A stretch of 24,765 nt of DNA from Flavobacteriales bacterium UBA5422 (GCA_002409405.1 DHNG01000029.1:41187-65951), one strand, 5' to 3'; counted from the stretch's first letter, positions 17,001-24,011 are shown. Notes: a model not told the origin generated them from the letters alone. Program-made: numbers and translations.

Positions 17001-18995
17001 CAGCTCCAATACATCTTTCAAATCAGAGACCGGTGGAAGACATCCATCGGTTTCTGAGCAAATATAGAACAGGTTTTGTGCTGTATTTTTGTGTTTTCCC
17101 AATGGAATTACCTCTGAATTGTATGCTGTAATTGTATAAGGAGCATATATCTGCTGCCATTCGGATAATCGTTCTCCGGAGGTGTCACCCGAAACAACAA
17201 CCTCGTAGAAACGATTGGTGTTGTTGAGTAAGAGTATCGCCCAGTTACTATATCCGGAACCATATTGCTCCATTCCATCGTACAGGTTCATCAATTGTTG
17301 GCGCGCATCTTTGAGCCATTCCTGTTGTTCAAACAAATGTCCCAGGTTCCACAGGTTGTTGGCCATGATGGAATTGCTTGCAGGGATAACATTGTCGTTG
17401 ATGTCCATTTTTCGGGCAATGAGCGTGGTGCTGTCAGGTGTAAAATAAAACATCTTACTTTCCGGATGTTGGAAATGACTAATTGTATACATTGTCAATT
17501 GCTGTGCCTTCAGGAGGTATTCTTCATCGGCAGTGATTTCATAGAACCGGGTGAATGCCTGAATGACAGTTGCATAATCCTCTAAAAATCCGTCAATTGT
17601 ACTTGTACCGTTCTTTCGTGTTCTGTAAAGTGAAAAATCAGATTTCAGTTGATGTGTTGCAATCCATCGGACGATTTTGTGAGCCAGGTGTTTGTATTCC
17701 TCTTCTCCGAAAGCGGCATAGGCATCACACAGGCCTGTTACCAACAATGCATTCCACGAGGTCAATGACTTATCATCAATGCCCGGGAATACACGTTTTT
17801 TGCGTTCATTTCGAAGCAATTCGTTAACAGTAGCAATGCGTTCTTCCAGTTGTGTTTCACTCAACTTGTACTTTAGCATTAGTTCTTTATCAGAAAGGAC
17901 ACGTAGCGGAATGTATTTCCCTTCTTCCCAATGCCCTCTCGCATTGAAACTATACAAATCGGAAGCAAATGCAAAATTATCTGACAATACATCTTGATAT
18001 TCTTTGAGTGTCCAGCAATAATATTTTCCTTCTTCTCCCTCGCTGTCTGCATCAATGGCAGAATAGTAACAACCTTCAGGATGAATCATTTCCCGTTGCA
18101 ACCATTCAATTGTCTGTACAACGATGCGTTTATACAGTGGTTTTTTGAATACTTTGTATGCCTGTGAGTAAAGCGAGATTAATTGTGCATTGTCGTAGAG
18201 CATTTTTTCGAAGTGCGGAACTTTCCACAGCATGTCTACAGCATAGCGTGCAAAACCTCCACCAACATGATCGTAGATTCCGCCCATAGCAATTTTGTCC
18301 AGGGTTAGTTCCACGTGTTTTAGCACCTGTTCATCTGAAAACCGGGTACCGTATTGCAGCAAAAAGGAGTAATTATTAGGCAGCGGGAATTTCGGGGCCC
18401 GTGCATTTCCTCCTTCAATGGTATCAAATTGTCGTTTCCATCGCGTTACCAGTTCATGGAGTTTTTGTTGCTCAAACGGAGTTGCTTCCTGAGGAATAGC
18501 AATCAATTCGCTGTTAACGATCCCTTCGTGTAACCTGGCTGCATATTCTTCCGCTTTTTCGAGGTCGTTGGCAAATAAATGCTGTAATGAGCTCAGGATA
18601 TTCTTCCATTGTTCTTTCGGAAAATACGTTCCTCCGTATAACGGTCGCCCGTCCGGAAGGGTAAAACAATTCAACGGCCAGCCTCCGCGTTGCGTCATCA
18701 ATTGAACCGCAGTCATGTATACCTGATCCACGTCCGGTCGTTCTTCCCTGTCCACTTTTACATTGATAAAGTATTCGTTCATGAGTTTTGCAACTTCTTC
18801 GTCCTCAAAACTCTCGTGTTCCATCACATGGCACCAATGACAGGCAGAATACCCGACACTGATAAGCACGAGTTTGTTCTCTCGTTTTGCCTTTTCAAAT
18901 ACTTCTTCACTCCAGGGAATCCAGTTGACCGGATTGTACGCATGTTGTTGCAAATAGGGAGAGCTTTCGTGGATGAGGGAATTTGCCTGCTTCAT
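16989..18995 (-). CDS. Thioredoxin-domain protein of the DUF255/YyaL family
   Basis: The 668-residue product matches the long thioredoxin-like DUF255 family (YyaL, SPATA20-like), normally ~650-700 residues. The N-terminus reads NSLIHESSPYLQQHAYNPVN and continues to the thioredoxin-like active site SACHWCHVMEHESFED, with C52 and C55 as the CxxC pair. Then comes NVKVDREERPDVDQVYM and the RGGWPLNCFTLPDGRPLYGG loop. The rest (about 200-668) is an alpha/alpha-barrel resembling N-acylglucosamine 2-epimerases, with FPLPNNYSFLLQ, GGIYDHVGGGFARYAVD, PHFEKMLYDNAQL and DDKSLTSWNALLVTGL. The biochemical role is unknown. No signal peptide is visible, so it is probably cytoplasmic. A -7-like element lies 4 nt before the ATG, and the gene diverges from the exonuclease gene across 55 bp. 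Confidence 0.93.
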   Translation of the reverse strand: MKQANSLIHESSPYLQQHAYNPVNWIPWSEEVFEKAKRENKLVLISVGYSACHWCHVMEHESFEDEEVAKLMNEYFINVKVDREERPDVDQVYMTAVQLMTQRGGWPLNCFTLPDGRPLYGGTYFPKEQWKNILSSLQHLFANDLEKAEEYAARLHEGIVNSELIAIPQEATPFEQQKLHELVTRWKRQFDTIEGGNARAPKFPLPNNYSFLLQYGTRFSDEQVLKHVELTLDKIAMGGIYDHVGGGFARYAVDMLWKVPHFEKMLYDNAQLISLYSQAYKVFKKPLYKRIVVQTIEWLQREMIHPEGCYYSAIDADSEGEEGKYYCWTLKEYQDVLSDNFAFASDLYSFNARGHWEEGKYIPLRVLSDKELMLKYKLSETQLEERIATVNELLRNERKKRVFPGIDDKSLTSWNALLVTGLCDAYAAFGEEEYKHLAHKIVRWIATHQLKSDFSLYRTRKNGTSTIDGFLEDYATVIQAFTRFYEITADEEYLLKAQQLTMYTISHFQHPESKMFYFTPDSTTLIARKMDINDNVIPASNSIMANNLWNLGHLFEQQEWLKDARQQLMNLYDGMEQYGSGYSNWAILLLNNTNRFYEVVVSGDTSGERLSEWQQIYAPYTITAYNSEVIPLGKHKNTAQNLFYICSETDGCLPPVSDLKDVLELIQP

Positions 18996-18999
18996 CAGG

Positions 19000-19007
19000 T
19001 AAAAATA
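19000..19007 (-). promoter_or_regulatory. -7-like element for the DUF255 gene
   Basis: On the minus strand the sequence is TATTTTTA (TAnnTTTG with the last base changed), ending 4 nt before the ATG at 18995. It faces away from the exonuclease -7 element at 19039-19046, and the two promoters must overlap upstream. Confidence 0.45.
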
Positions 19008-19038
19008 GGATTTAATGCTATTTCTCGTATAAATAATT

Positions 19039-19046
19039 TAATTTTG
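19039..19046 (+). promoter_or_regulatory. -7 element for the exonuclease/GIY-YIG gene
   Basis: TAATTTTG is a perfect TAnnTTTG match ending 4 nt before ATG 19051. No TTG is present at the -33 position. It supports the ATG as start and predicts a near-leaderless transcript. Confidence 0.6.
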
Positions 19047-19050
19047 TTGC

Positions 19051-20166
19051 ATGATTTATTCCGTTATAGACGTAGAAACAACAGGAGGCAGTCCGAAATC
19101 TTCCAAGATTACGGAAATTGCCATCTATCGTCATGACGGAAATCAGGTGACGGACGAATTTGTAACGTTGGTCAATCCTGAAATGTCGATTCCTGAATTT
19201 GTTTCCAACCTGACTGGAATCAGTGATGCAATGGTGGAACATGCACCTAAATTTTATGAAATCGCCAAGCAAATCATTGAGTTTACGGAGGGGACCATCT
19301 TTGTGGCACACAACGTCGGGTTTGACTATGGAATGATTCGCAGTGAGTTTCGCAGACTCGGATACGATTTTCGTTTACCGCATTTATGTACTGTTCGAGG
19401 TTCCAGGCAAATTATTCCGGGAAAAGATTCATATAGTTTGGGGAAATTGACCCGGTCATTGGGAATTGAATTGGTCGGTCGCCATAGGGCAGGAGGTGAC
19501 GCGTTGGCAACGGCAAAATTGTTAAGCCTGTTGTTAGAGAAAAACAGCAATGAATTAACAGGATTAATTCAGCATGAACTCAATCCCAATTTCCTGCATC
19601 CGGCGCTCAACCTGGAAGAAGTAGAGGAGATTCCGAACCGTGCAGGGATTTATAAATTTTTTGATGAGAACAATCAATTAATTTACCTTGGAAAGAGTAA
19701 AACAATTCGTTCACATGTGGAGCAGCATCTGAAAGATACATCGACTAAAAAAAGTGCACAATGGTGCAGTGAAATCGTTCGTGTTGAATTTGAACTGACA
19801 GGAACGGATTTAATTGCTGCCATTTTGGAGCACCAGGTGAAAAAAAGTAAAAAACCAAAGTACAATAGAGCCACACGTGCAAAAATCACGACCGGTGAGG
19901 ATTTGTTTTCCGGCCGGCTGAAAGAGCTGGATTTCAATGGGGAATCGTTCTATTTGTTGGGAAAGGGGAGGAATAAACAGGAAAAGAGTTTGATTTTAAT
20001 TGAAAACGGAAGTTTCTCAGGATATGGATTTGCACCGTTTCATATGAACAGACTCAGTCCGTTGTTCTGGAAGCGATTTATTTCTTACTCTTCTGAAGAT
20101 GAGATGATTCAGCGAATGATTGCCAGTCACATCAAGAAGAACAAATCGGAAAAAATAATGGTCTAA
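19051..20166 (+). CDS. DnaQ-like 3'-5' exonuclease fused to a GIY-YIG (UvrC-type) nuclease domain
   Basis: The first ~165 residues are a DEDDh exonuclease like the DNA polymerase III epsilon subunit: Exo I SVIDVETTG (D7, E9), Exo II FVAHNVGFDYGMI (D92), and Exo III GRHRAGGDALAT (H145, D150). A linker leads to a GIY-YIG domain (about 196-275) as at the N-terminus of UvrC/Cho. It has AGIYKFFDENNQLIYLGKS (GIY 199-201, YLG 212-214), a basic SKTIRSHV segment with candidate catalytic R220, AAILEHQVKKSKKPKYN with candidate metal-binding E260, and the KPKYN end motif. The remaining ~95 residues are not recognisable. All expected catalytic residues of both nucleases appear present. DnaQ-UvrC-like fusions are known in several phyla and are presumed to act in DNA repair; the substrate is inference. 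Length is 371 residues. Confidence 0.92.
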   Translation: MIYSVIDVETTGGSPKSSKITEIAIYRHDGNQVTDEFVTLVNPEMSIPEFVSNLTGISDAMVEHAPKFYEIAKQIIEFTEGTIFVAHNVGFDYGMIRSEFRRLGYDFRLPHLCTVRGSRQIIPGKDSYSLGKLTRSLGIELVGRHRAGGDALATAKLLSLLLEKNSNELTGLIQHELNPNFLHPALNLEEVEEIPNRAGIYKFFDENNQLIYLGKSKTIRSHVEQHLKDTSTKKSAQWCSEIVRVEFELTGTDLIAAILEHQVKKSKKPKYNRATRAKITTGEDLFSGRLKELDFNGESFYLLGKGRNKQEKSLILIENGSFSGYGFAPFHMNRLSPLFWKRFISYSSEDEMIQRMIASHIKKNKSEKIMV

Positions 20167-20228
20167 CTCATTGAGCGGAGACAATGAATCATTGATTAAT
20201 GAACGTGTATCGTCTCATAAGGAACGGT

Positions 20229-20236
20229 TATATTTG
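20229..20236 (+). promoter_or_regulatory. -7 element upstream of the lipoprotein gene
   Basis: TATATTTG is a perfect TAnnTTTG match, 26 nt before ATG 20263. No TTG lies 17-23 bp upstream. It would drive the lipoprotein-hydrolase pair. Confidence 0.55.
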
Positions 20237-20262
20237 TCAACAGGTACTAACATATAATACAG

Positions 20263-21060
20263 ATGAAAATAACATTTATTCAGATTCTATTGGTAGCAAT
20301 TTTGTCATTTTTTCTGGCAGCATGCAAGAACAACGAACCAACGGAAAAAGAAAAAGAAGCAGCTGGGATTAAATCCCCGAAACAGGATACGTATGACGAT
20401 CCGAAACTGCCTTTTGATCAACGGCTGAAACACTACATTGAAGGAAAATTGAGCACGCGCCCCAATGAAGATTACCGTTTAAAAATCTACGAGGAACACC
20501 TCAATGATGATGGTAAAATGGATATGGTAATCACTGTTAACCGTCTTGAAAATGCCATTAAAACAGCAGAAGAGAAGCACCTGGTAACAAAATCGGCAAC
20601 TGTTGGGTTTTTCGGAAACCACAATCACATGTTTTATTACAGCAGTATTACAAACAAGTTTATGGGACCGTATACCATGTCGTCTACTCCCCAACGACAA
20701 CTGACGATCACGTTTGAAAACATTTCTTCCGAAAATCACAAGGATATCATCGTTGATTTCCCGATCCGTAATTCTCAGTTCCGCCGCATTTATCTGATGT
20801 TGGATGATACGCCGAATTATGCGTTTCAATGGAAGCAGTACGACGGGTGGGGGACAGATAAGCTGGAAGCATATTGTTTTAAATACGAAAAAGGAACATA
20901 TTCAGAAATAAAGGATATTGTCATCAACAGGGCGGTGATGAAAAATATCGGGAAAGAAGATAACTACGATACTGCTGAGCAGGAAATTACCTGTACAGAT
21001 CAGTTGGTGAAACGCTTTTTCTTCAATGCTCCGGACAGAAAATATTATACGCCGAACTAA
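20263..21060 (+). CDS. Predicted lipoprotein of unknown function
   Basis: The 265-residue product has a lipoprotein signal peptide: MKITFIQILLVAILSFFLAA followed by lipobox Cys 21 (LAAC). The residues after Cys are KNNEPTEKEK, which does not show the Lys/Ser-plus-acidic surface-export signal described for some Flavobacteriia; this hints at a periplasm-facing anchor, by inference only. The body is mixed alpha/beta and soluble, with HLNDDGKMDMVITVNRLENA, a Tyr/Phe-rich FFGNHNHMFYYSSITNKF, and QFRRIYLMLDD. The DDGKMDM stretch vaguely recalls calcium-binding or repeat-propeller loops but is single. I do not recognise the family. The stop codon directly abuts the ATG of the hydrolase gene, so the two are almost certainly translated from one mRNA. 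Confidence 0.8.
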   Translation: MKITFIQILLVAILSFFLAACKNNEPTEKEKEAAGIKSPKQDTYDDPKLPFDQRLKHYIEGKLSTRPNEDYRLKIYEEHLNDDGKMDMVITVNRLENAIKTAEEKHLVTKSATVGFFGNHNHMFYYSSITNKFMGPYTMSSTPQRQLTITFENISSENHKDIIVDFPIRNSQFRRIYLMLDDTPNYAFQWKQYDGWGTDKLEAYCFKYEKGTYSEIKDIVINRAVMKNIGKEDNYDTAEQEITCTDQLVKRFFFNAPDRKYYTPN

Positions 21061-21681
21061 ATGGAAGAATTCATTCGCATTCAAAAGACTGCACGGTATT
21101 TTTCTGAAGGAAACCCGGACGCAGGTAAGCTGCTGATCGTATTACATGGCTACGGGCAATTACCAGCGTTTTTTATTCGTAAATTTTCTGCTTTTTATCC
21201 CAATTGGCATGTTGTTGCGCCTGAAGGTTTGCACCGTTTTTACACCAATGGAAATTCAGGTAGAGTAGGAGCATCCTGGATGACAAAGGAATCCCGGGAA
21301 AGTGATATTGAAGACACTATTGGTTGGATTGGTCAACTAGTTGAACACCTGACAACTGCACGCAACTATACTGAAATTGTATTATTAGGATTTTCCCAGG
21401 GAGCAGCAACGGCTGCACGCTACTTTTATACAGGTAATCATGCCGTAAACCGGCTGATCATCTGGGCATCTGTTTTCCCCCCCGATATTGATAAGTCTCA
21501 ATTATTTTCGCGACAATCCGATACATTTGAAAATACATTTGTGCTCGGGACGCAAGACCTGTTTTTTAACGAGGAACAGCAACAAGAAGCACATTCCTTT
21601 TTCCGTGAACTGGGATTTAAAACAGTGTCTTTTGAAGGAAATCACGATATTGATGAAAAAACTTTGGAAGATATCCTATAA
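21061..21681 (+). CDS. Alpha/beta hydrolase, phospholipase/carboxylesterase family
   Basis: A compact 206-residue serine hydrolase. The oxyanion-hole strand reads LLIVLHGYGQ (about 24-33), the nucleophile elbow LLGFSQGAATAARY carries S112 in a GxSxG motif, the acid is D166 in VLGTQDLFF, and the His is H195 in FEGNHDID. This is the complete triad of the Abhydrolase_2 (phospholipase/carboxylesterase) group, normally ~200-230 residues. The family hydrolyses short-chain carboxyl esters or lysophospholipids; the physiological substrate is unknown. No signal peptide is visible, so it is likely cytoplasmic. Its ATG immediately follows the lipoprotein gene's TAA (0 bp), and its last ~20 bp overlap the -33 end of the promoter that serves the LolA gene. 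Confidence 0.88.
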   Translation: MEEFIRIQKTARYFSEGNPDAGKLLIVLHGYGQLPAFFIRKFSAFYPNWHVVAPEGLHRFYTNGNSGRVGASWMTKESRESDIEDTIGWIGQLVEHLTTARNYTEIVLLGFSQGAATAARYFYTGNHAVNRLIIWASVFPPDIDKSQLFSRQSDTFENTFVLGTQDLFFNEEQQQEAHSFFRELGFKTVSFEGNHDIDEKTLEDIL

Positions 21682-21695
21682 AAACTATAATTTTG
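21663..21695 (+). promoter_or_regulatory. Consensus promoter for lolA, starting inside the hydrolase gene
   Basis: TTTG (21663-21666), 21 bp, then TAATTTTG (21688-21695): the best -33/-7 match in the window. The -33 half lies in the final codons of the hydrolase gene. The likely LolA start (ATG 21733) is 37 nt after the -7 element. Confidence 0.75.
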
Positions 21696-21732
21696 GCACG
21701 CTTTATGAATTAAGCCCACTCAAAAAATGATT

Positions 21733-22368
21733 ATGAAACATTTATTAGTATTGATAACCTTGTTTGCCGTTTCTTTTTCTTTTTCACAAGATGAGAAAGC
21801 AGACAAAATTCTGAATACATTTTCAAGCAAAGTAAAAGGAAGCTCTTCTTTCTACCTGGAGTTTTCAGCGAATATTAAAAACGCCAGTTCAGGAACAAAT
21901 GAGAACAATACCGGAAAGGGATGGGTGAAAGGAGATAAGTACTATGCTTCTTACGGTGAATTGACACGTATTTCCAACGGAAAGAAGACATGGACCATCT
22001 TAAAAGAAGAAAAATCCGTTTACGTATCAGATGAAAATGGAGACGAAGAGTCTGTCAATCCTAAAAAGTTGATGACACTGTGGGATACAGGTTTTAAGAG
22101 TAAATACGAAAAAGAAACGAAAAACGGGGCGGATTTGGTACACATGATCAATCTGTATCCGAAGAACCCGAAAACAGCAGATTATCATACAATCACGTTG
22201 TACATCGGGAAAACCGATAACGAGCTGAAAAAAGCTACATTGAAAGGAAAAGACGGTACTGTTATGACTTATACAGTTACCAAATTACAATTCAATGTGG
22301 ATGCGCCTGATTCCAAATTCGTTTTTGACAAATCAAAGTATCCGGGATACCAGGTTATCGAAGATTAG
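21733..22368 (+). CDS. lolA: LolA-like outer-membrane lipoprotein carrier protein
   Basis: LolA is the periplasmic chaperone that receives lipoproteins from the LolCDE transporter and carries them to the outer membrane. The product is 211 residues from ATG 21733, with signal peptide MKHLLVLITLFAVSFSFS-Q; ATG 21727 would only add Met-Ile. The mature part follows the LolA-like half-barrel pattern: ADKILNTFSSKVKGSSSFYLEFSANIKN, GKGWVKGDKYYASYGELTRISNGKKTWTI, a VYVSDENGDEESVNPKKLM segment, and a final KLQFNVDAPDSKFVFD. That is the usual Bacteroidota LolA layout. No LolB is expected in this phylum. It has its own consensus promoter and a strong terminator, so it can be expressed separately from the upstream lipoprotein/hydrolase pair. 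Confidence 0.88.
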   Translation: MKHLLVLITLFAVSFSFSQDEKADKILNTFSSKVKGSSSFYLEFSANIKNASSGTNENNTGKGWVKGDKYYASYGELTRISNGKKTWTILKEEKSVYVSDENGDEESVNPKKLMTLWDTGFKSKYEKETKNGADLVHMINLYPKNPKTADYHTITLYIGKTDNELKKATLKGKDGTVMTYTVTKLQFNVDAPDSKFVFDKSKYPGYQVIED

Positions 22369-22386
22369 TAACAGGAGCTTTTACTT

Positions 22387-22429
22387 AAAAACAGCCCGAT
22401 TGACAGTTTGCAACCGGGCTGTTTTTTTT
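22387..22429 (+). terminator. Rho-independent terminator after lolA
   Basis: ACAGCCCG (22391-22398) pairs perfectly with CGGGCTGT (22415-22422), extended by four A-T pairs and a small inner TTG/CAA stem, followed by eight T to 22429. On the other strand the hairpin is followed by five T, so it may also stop readthrough from the convergent porin gene. Confidence 0.93.
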
Positions 22430-22495
22430 GATGATTGTTCTTGAATGTGCGTATAAAAGAAAGTCAGTGTTTTTATTGAACTGATTCGTACAACG

Positions 22496-23713
22496 TCAGA
22501 ACATGAATTGTGCCTGGAGACGTAATACATTTCCCCGTTGAAAATTGTCACGCAATGTGAAATCTTCGTATCGGCGTTCAGACATGGTGTACATCACAAC
22601 CAATTCGAAGTGCTTCCATGGCTGCCACTCGATTCCGAATTCCATTTCATTGAGGTGATAGCTGCGTGCATCCTGCTCAAATTTCTTTCCGCCATCGTAA
22701 TATTTGTATTTGACAAATGGAATCAGTAGCTGCTCTTTCATCCGTAACTGATAGTTCAGTAGCACATATCCTCCGGATAGATTTTGTGTTTCAATCGAAT
22801 CTGTTAATTTGTTAAACTCAGGTCCCCGGCCGATGTTATATTCTGCCTGGATTCCAAATGGTTTCGGGTACCAGACTGCTGTAACGCCTACACGCTCATC
22901 TTTATAGTTCAGGCTGCCGTTGTGTTTTACTCCTGCACTGATATCATCATCCATCATTCGGTAGATTCCGGTATATCCCTGAATACTTGCTTCGAATGTC
23001 TGCTTTTTAATGTTGAACGGGTAAGATGCTCTGAAAACAATGTGTTTGTTGTCATTCAGTTCTCTCGTATTGAGCGGTTGCCCGTTTACAATTCCCAAGG
23101 CAATGACACCGTAATCTCCGCTTCCCTTCAATCCGTCTGCTACCAACGATTTAAATAATTCCCGTCTTTTTGTCGGAGCCCACATAAAATGGACACCTAA
23201 ATCACGCTCATTTGTAAATGAACTGTTGGTACCGTCATTTCTGTCCAGACTTAAGCGATTCCTGCTTGATTGCAGGTTTTCGAAGCTATATGGAACCTTT
23301 GATTGGCCGATTCGGAAACGAAATTCATTTTTTTTGTCTACTCCGATATCAAAATACGCGTCTCTGAGCTGTGCAAAATTCTTTACTCCGTTTACCGCAC
23401 TGGCAAAATCCGGCTGAATGTAAAAATAAATTTGCGGGTGAATTTGTCCGGAGAGTACAATCCGTGCCCGTCTGATTGAAAAATTGCTTCCCTCTCCCCA
23501 TGCTTTGTCACATTGATCACAATCCAGGTTGCGATTTGTTTCAAATAAACCATTGTAGCGGACTTGTATATATCCTCCTATTGAAATTGATTGAAACCAT
23601 TTTCGTTCTTTTTTTGGTGCACTTTGAAGTGTATCCTGTTGACCGGTTAATTGATTCGGAATGCAATAAAGACCAATTGAAAATAGTAAGAATATTAAAT
23701 GTTTATTATTCAC
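22496..23713 (-). CDS. Phosphate-selective porin O/P-like outer-membrane protein
   Basis: About 405 residues, a typical OprO/OprP length. From GTG 23713 the protein has a signal peptide (NNKHLIFLLFSIGLYCIPNQLTG). It then follows the family pattern: WFQSISIGGYIQVRYNG, SIRRARIVLSGQIHPQIYFY, LRDAYFDIGVDKKNEFRFRI, GQSKVPYSFENLQSS, and a barrel of alternating aromatic/polar strands ending in Phe (LQAQFMF), the usual outer-membrane insertion signal. A GTG at 23746 would add 11 residues before the signal peptide and swallow a -7-like element, so I prefer 23713; both starts are non-ATG. OprP-type porins favour anions such as phosphate, but many Bacteroidota members are unspecific. The neighbouring PhoB-type regulator and Pho-box-like repeats make a phosphate link plausible. 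A CDQC pair near the N-terminus is unexplained. Confidence 0.88.
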   Translation of the reverse strand: MNNKHLIFLLFSIGLYCIPNQLTGQQDTLQSAPKKERKWFQSISIGGYIQVRYNGLFETNRNLDCDQCDKAWGEGSNFSIRRARIVLSGQIHPQIYFYIQPDFASAVNGVKNFAQLRDAYFDIGVDKKNEFRFRIGQSKVPYSFENLQSSRNRLSLDRNDGTNSSFTNERDLGVHFMWAPTKRRELFKSLVADGLKGSGDYGVIALGIVNGQPLNTRELNDNKHIVFRASYPFNIKKQTFEASIQGYTGIYRMMDDDISAGVKHNGSLNYKDERVGVTAVWYPKPFGIQAEYNIGRGPEFNKLTDSIETQNLSGGYVLLNYQLRMKEQLLIPFVKYKYYDGGKKFEQDARSYHLNEMEFGIEWQPWKHFELVVMYTMSERRYEDFTLRDNFQRGNVLRLQAQFMF

Positions 23714-23733
23714 GGGTTGTATTTTTACAGGGG

Positions 23734-23741
23734 CAAAAATG
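23734..23741 (-). promoter_or_regulatory. -7-like element for the porin gene
   Basis: On the minus strand the sequence is CATTTTTG, one mismatch to TAnnTTTG, 20 nt before GTG 23713. No -33 TTG is present 17-23 bp upstream, as expected if an activator substitutes for it. Confidence 0.45.
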
Positions 23742-23768
23742 GGCACACATTTCTAAAATGAACCCATT

Positions 23769-23808
23769 GTAAACTGAATTTAACCTTTTGTTAAAATTAT
23801 GTTTCAGT
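23769..23808. promoter_or_regulatory. Pho-box-like direct repeats, porin side
   Basis: Four 7-mers start every 11 bp: GTAAACT (23769), TTAACCT (23780), TTAAAAT (23791) and TTTCAGT (23802). The two central ones are clear, the outer two weak. The first good unit is identical to the first unit of the group at 23956. The same bases also form an inverted repeat, TTTAAC (23779-23784) with GTTAAA (23790-23795), so a dyad operator is an alternative reading. Confidence 0.4.
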
Positions 23809-23955
23809 TGTAAATTCAAGGTATTGCAGCGTGGCTGCTAAATCGAAATAATACAAGGTTAATAAAGAGGATATATTCAGGTAATAAGTAGTTAATCTTT
23901 ACATAACATTGAGACAATGTTTCAGTAACCTTTCCATGAAAACAATCTGATTCAT

Positions 23956-23984
23956 TTAACCTAACATTAAACTTTCCTTAATTG
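23956..23984 (+). promoter_or_regulatory. Pho-box-like direct repeats, response-regulator side
   Basis: TTAACCT (23956-23962), TTAAACT (23967-23973) and TTAATTG (23978-23984) start exactly 11 bp apart with 4-bp spacers. This is the architecture bound by PhoB/OmpR-type regulators, and it resembles the TT(A/C)ACA repeats of Bacillus PhoP. The last unit overlaps the -33 TTG and ends 19 bp before the -7 element, a suitable place for activation. Autoregulation by the downstream gene product is inferred. Confidence 0.5.
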
Positions 23985-24011
23985 AATGGCTATTTGTTCG
24001 ATATAATTTTG
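23982..24011 (+). promoter_or_regulatory. Promoter of the response-regulator gene
   Basis: TTG (23982-23984), 19 bp, then TAATTTTG (24004-24011), a perfect -7 match. ATG 24035 follows 23 nt later. The -33 part overlaps the third Pho-box-like repeat. Confidence 0.7.

Noticed and set aside
20168..20187. Inverted repeat TCATTG/CAATGA after the exonuclease gene.
   Set aside because: A 6-bp AT-rich stem with an 8-nt loop and no T-run; not credible as a terminator.
23881..23931. A third series of TAA-containing 7-mers at 11-bp steps (GTAATAA, TTAATCT, ATAACAT, ACAATGT, GTAACCT).
   Set aside because: The matches are degenerate and the phase does not fit the 23956 group; in such AT-rich DNA this can arise by chance. 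Not called as a site.
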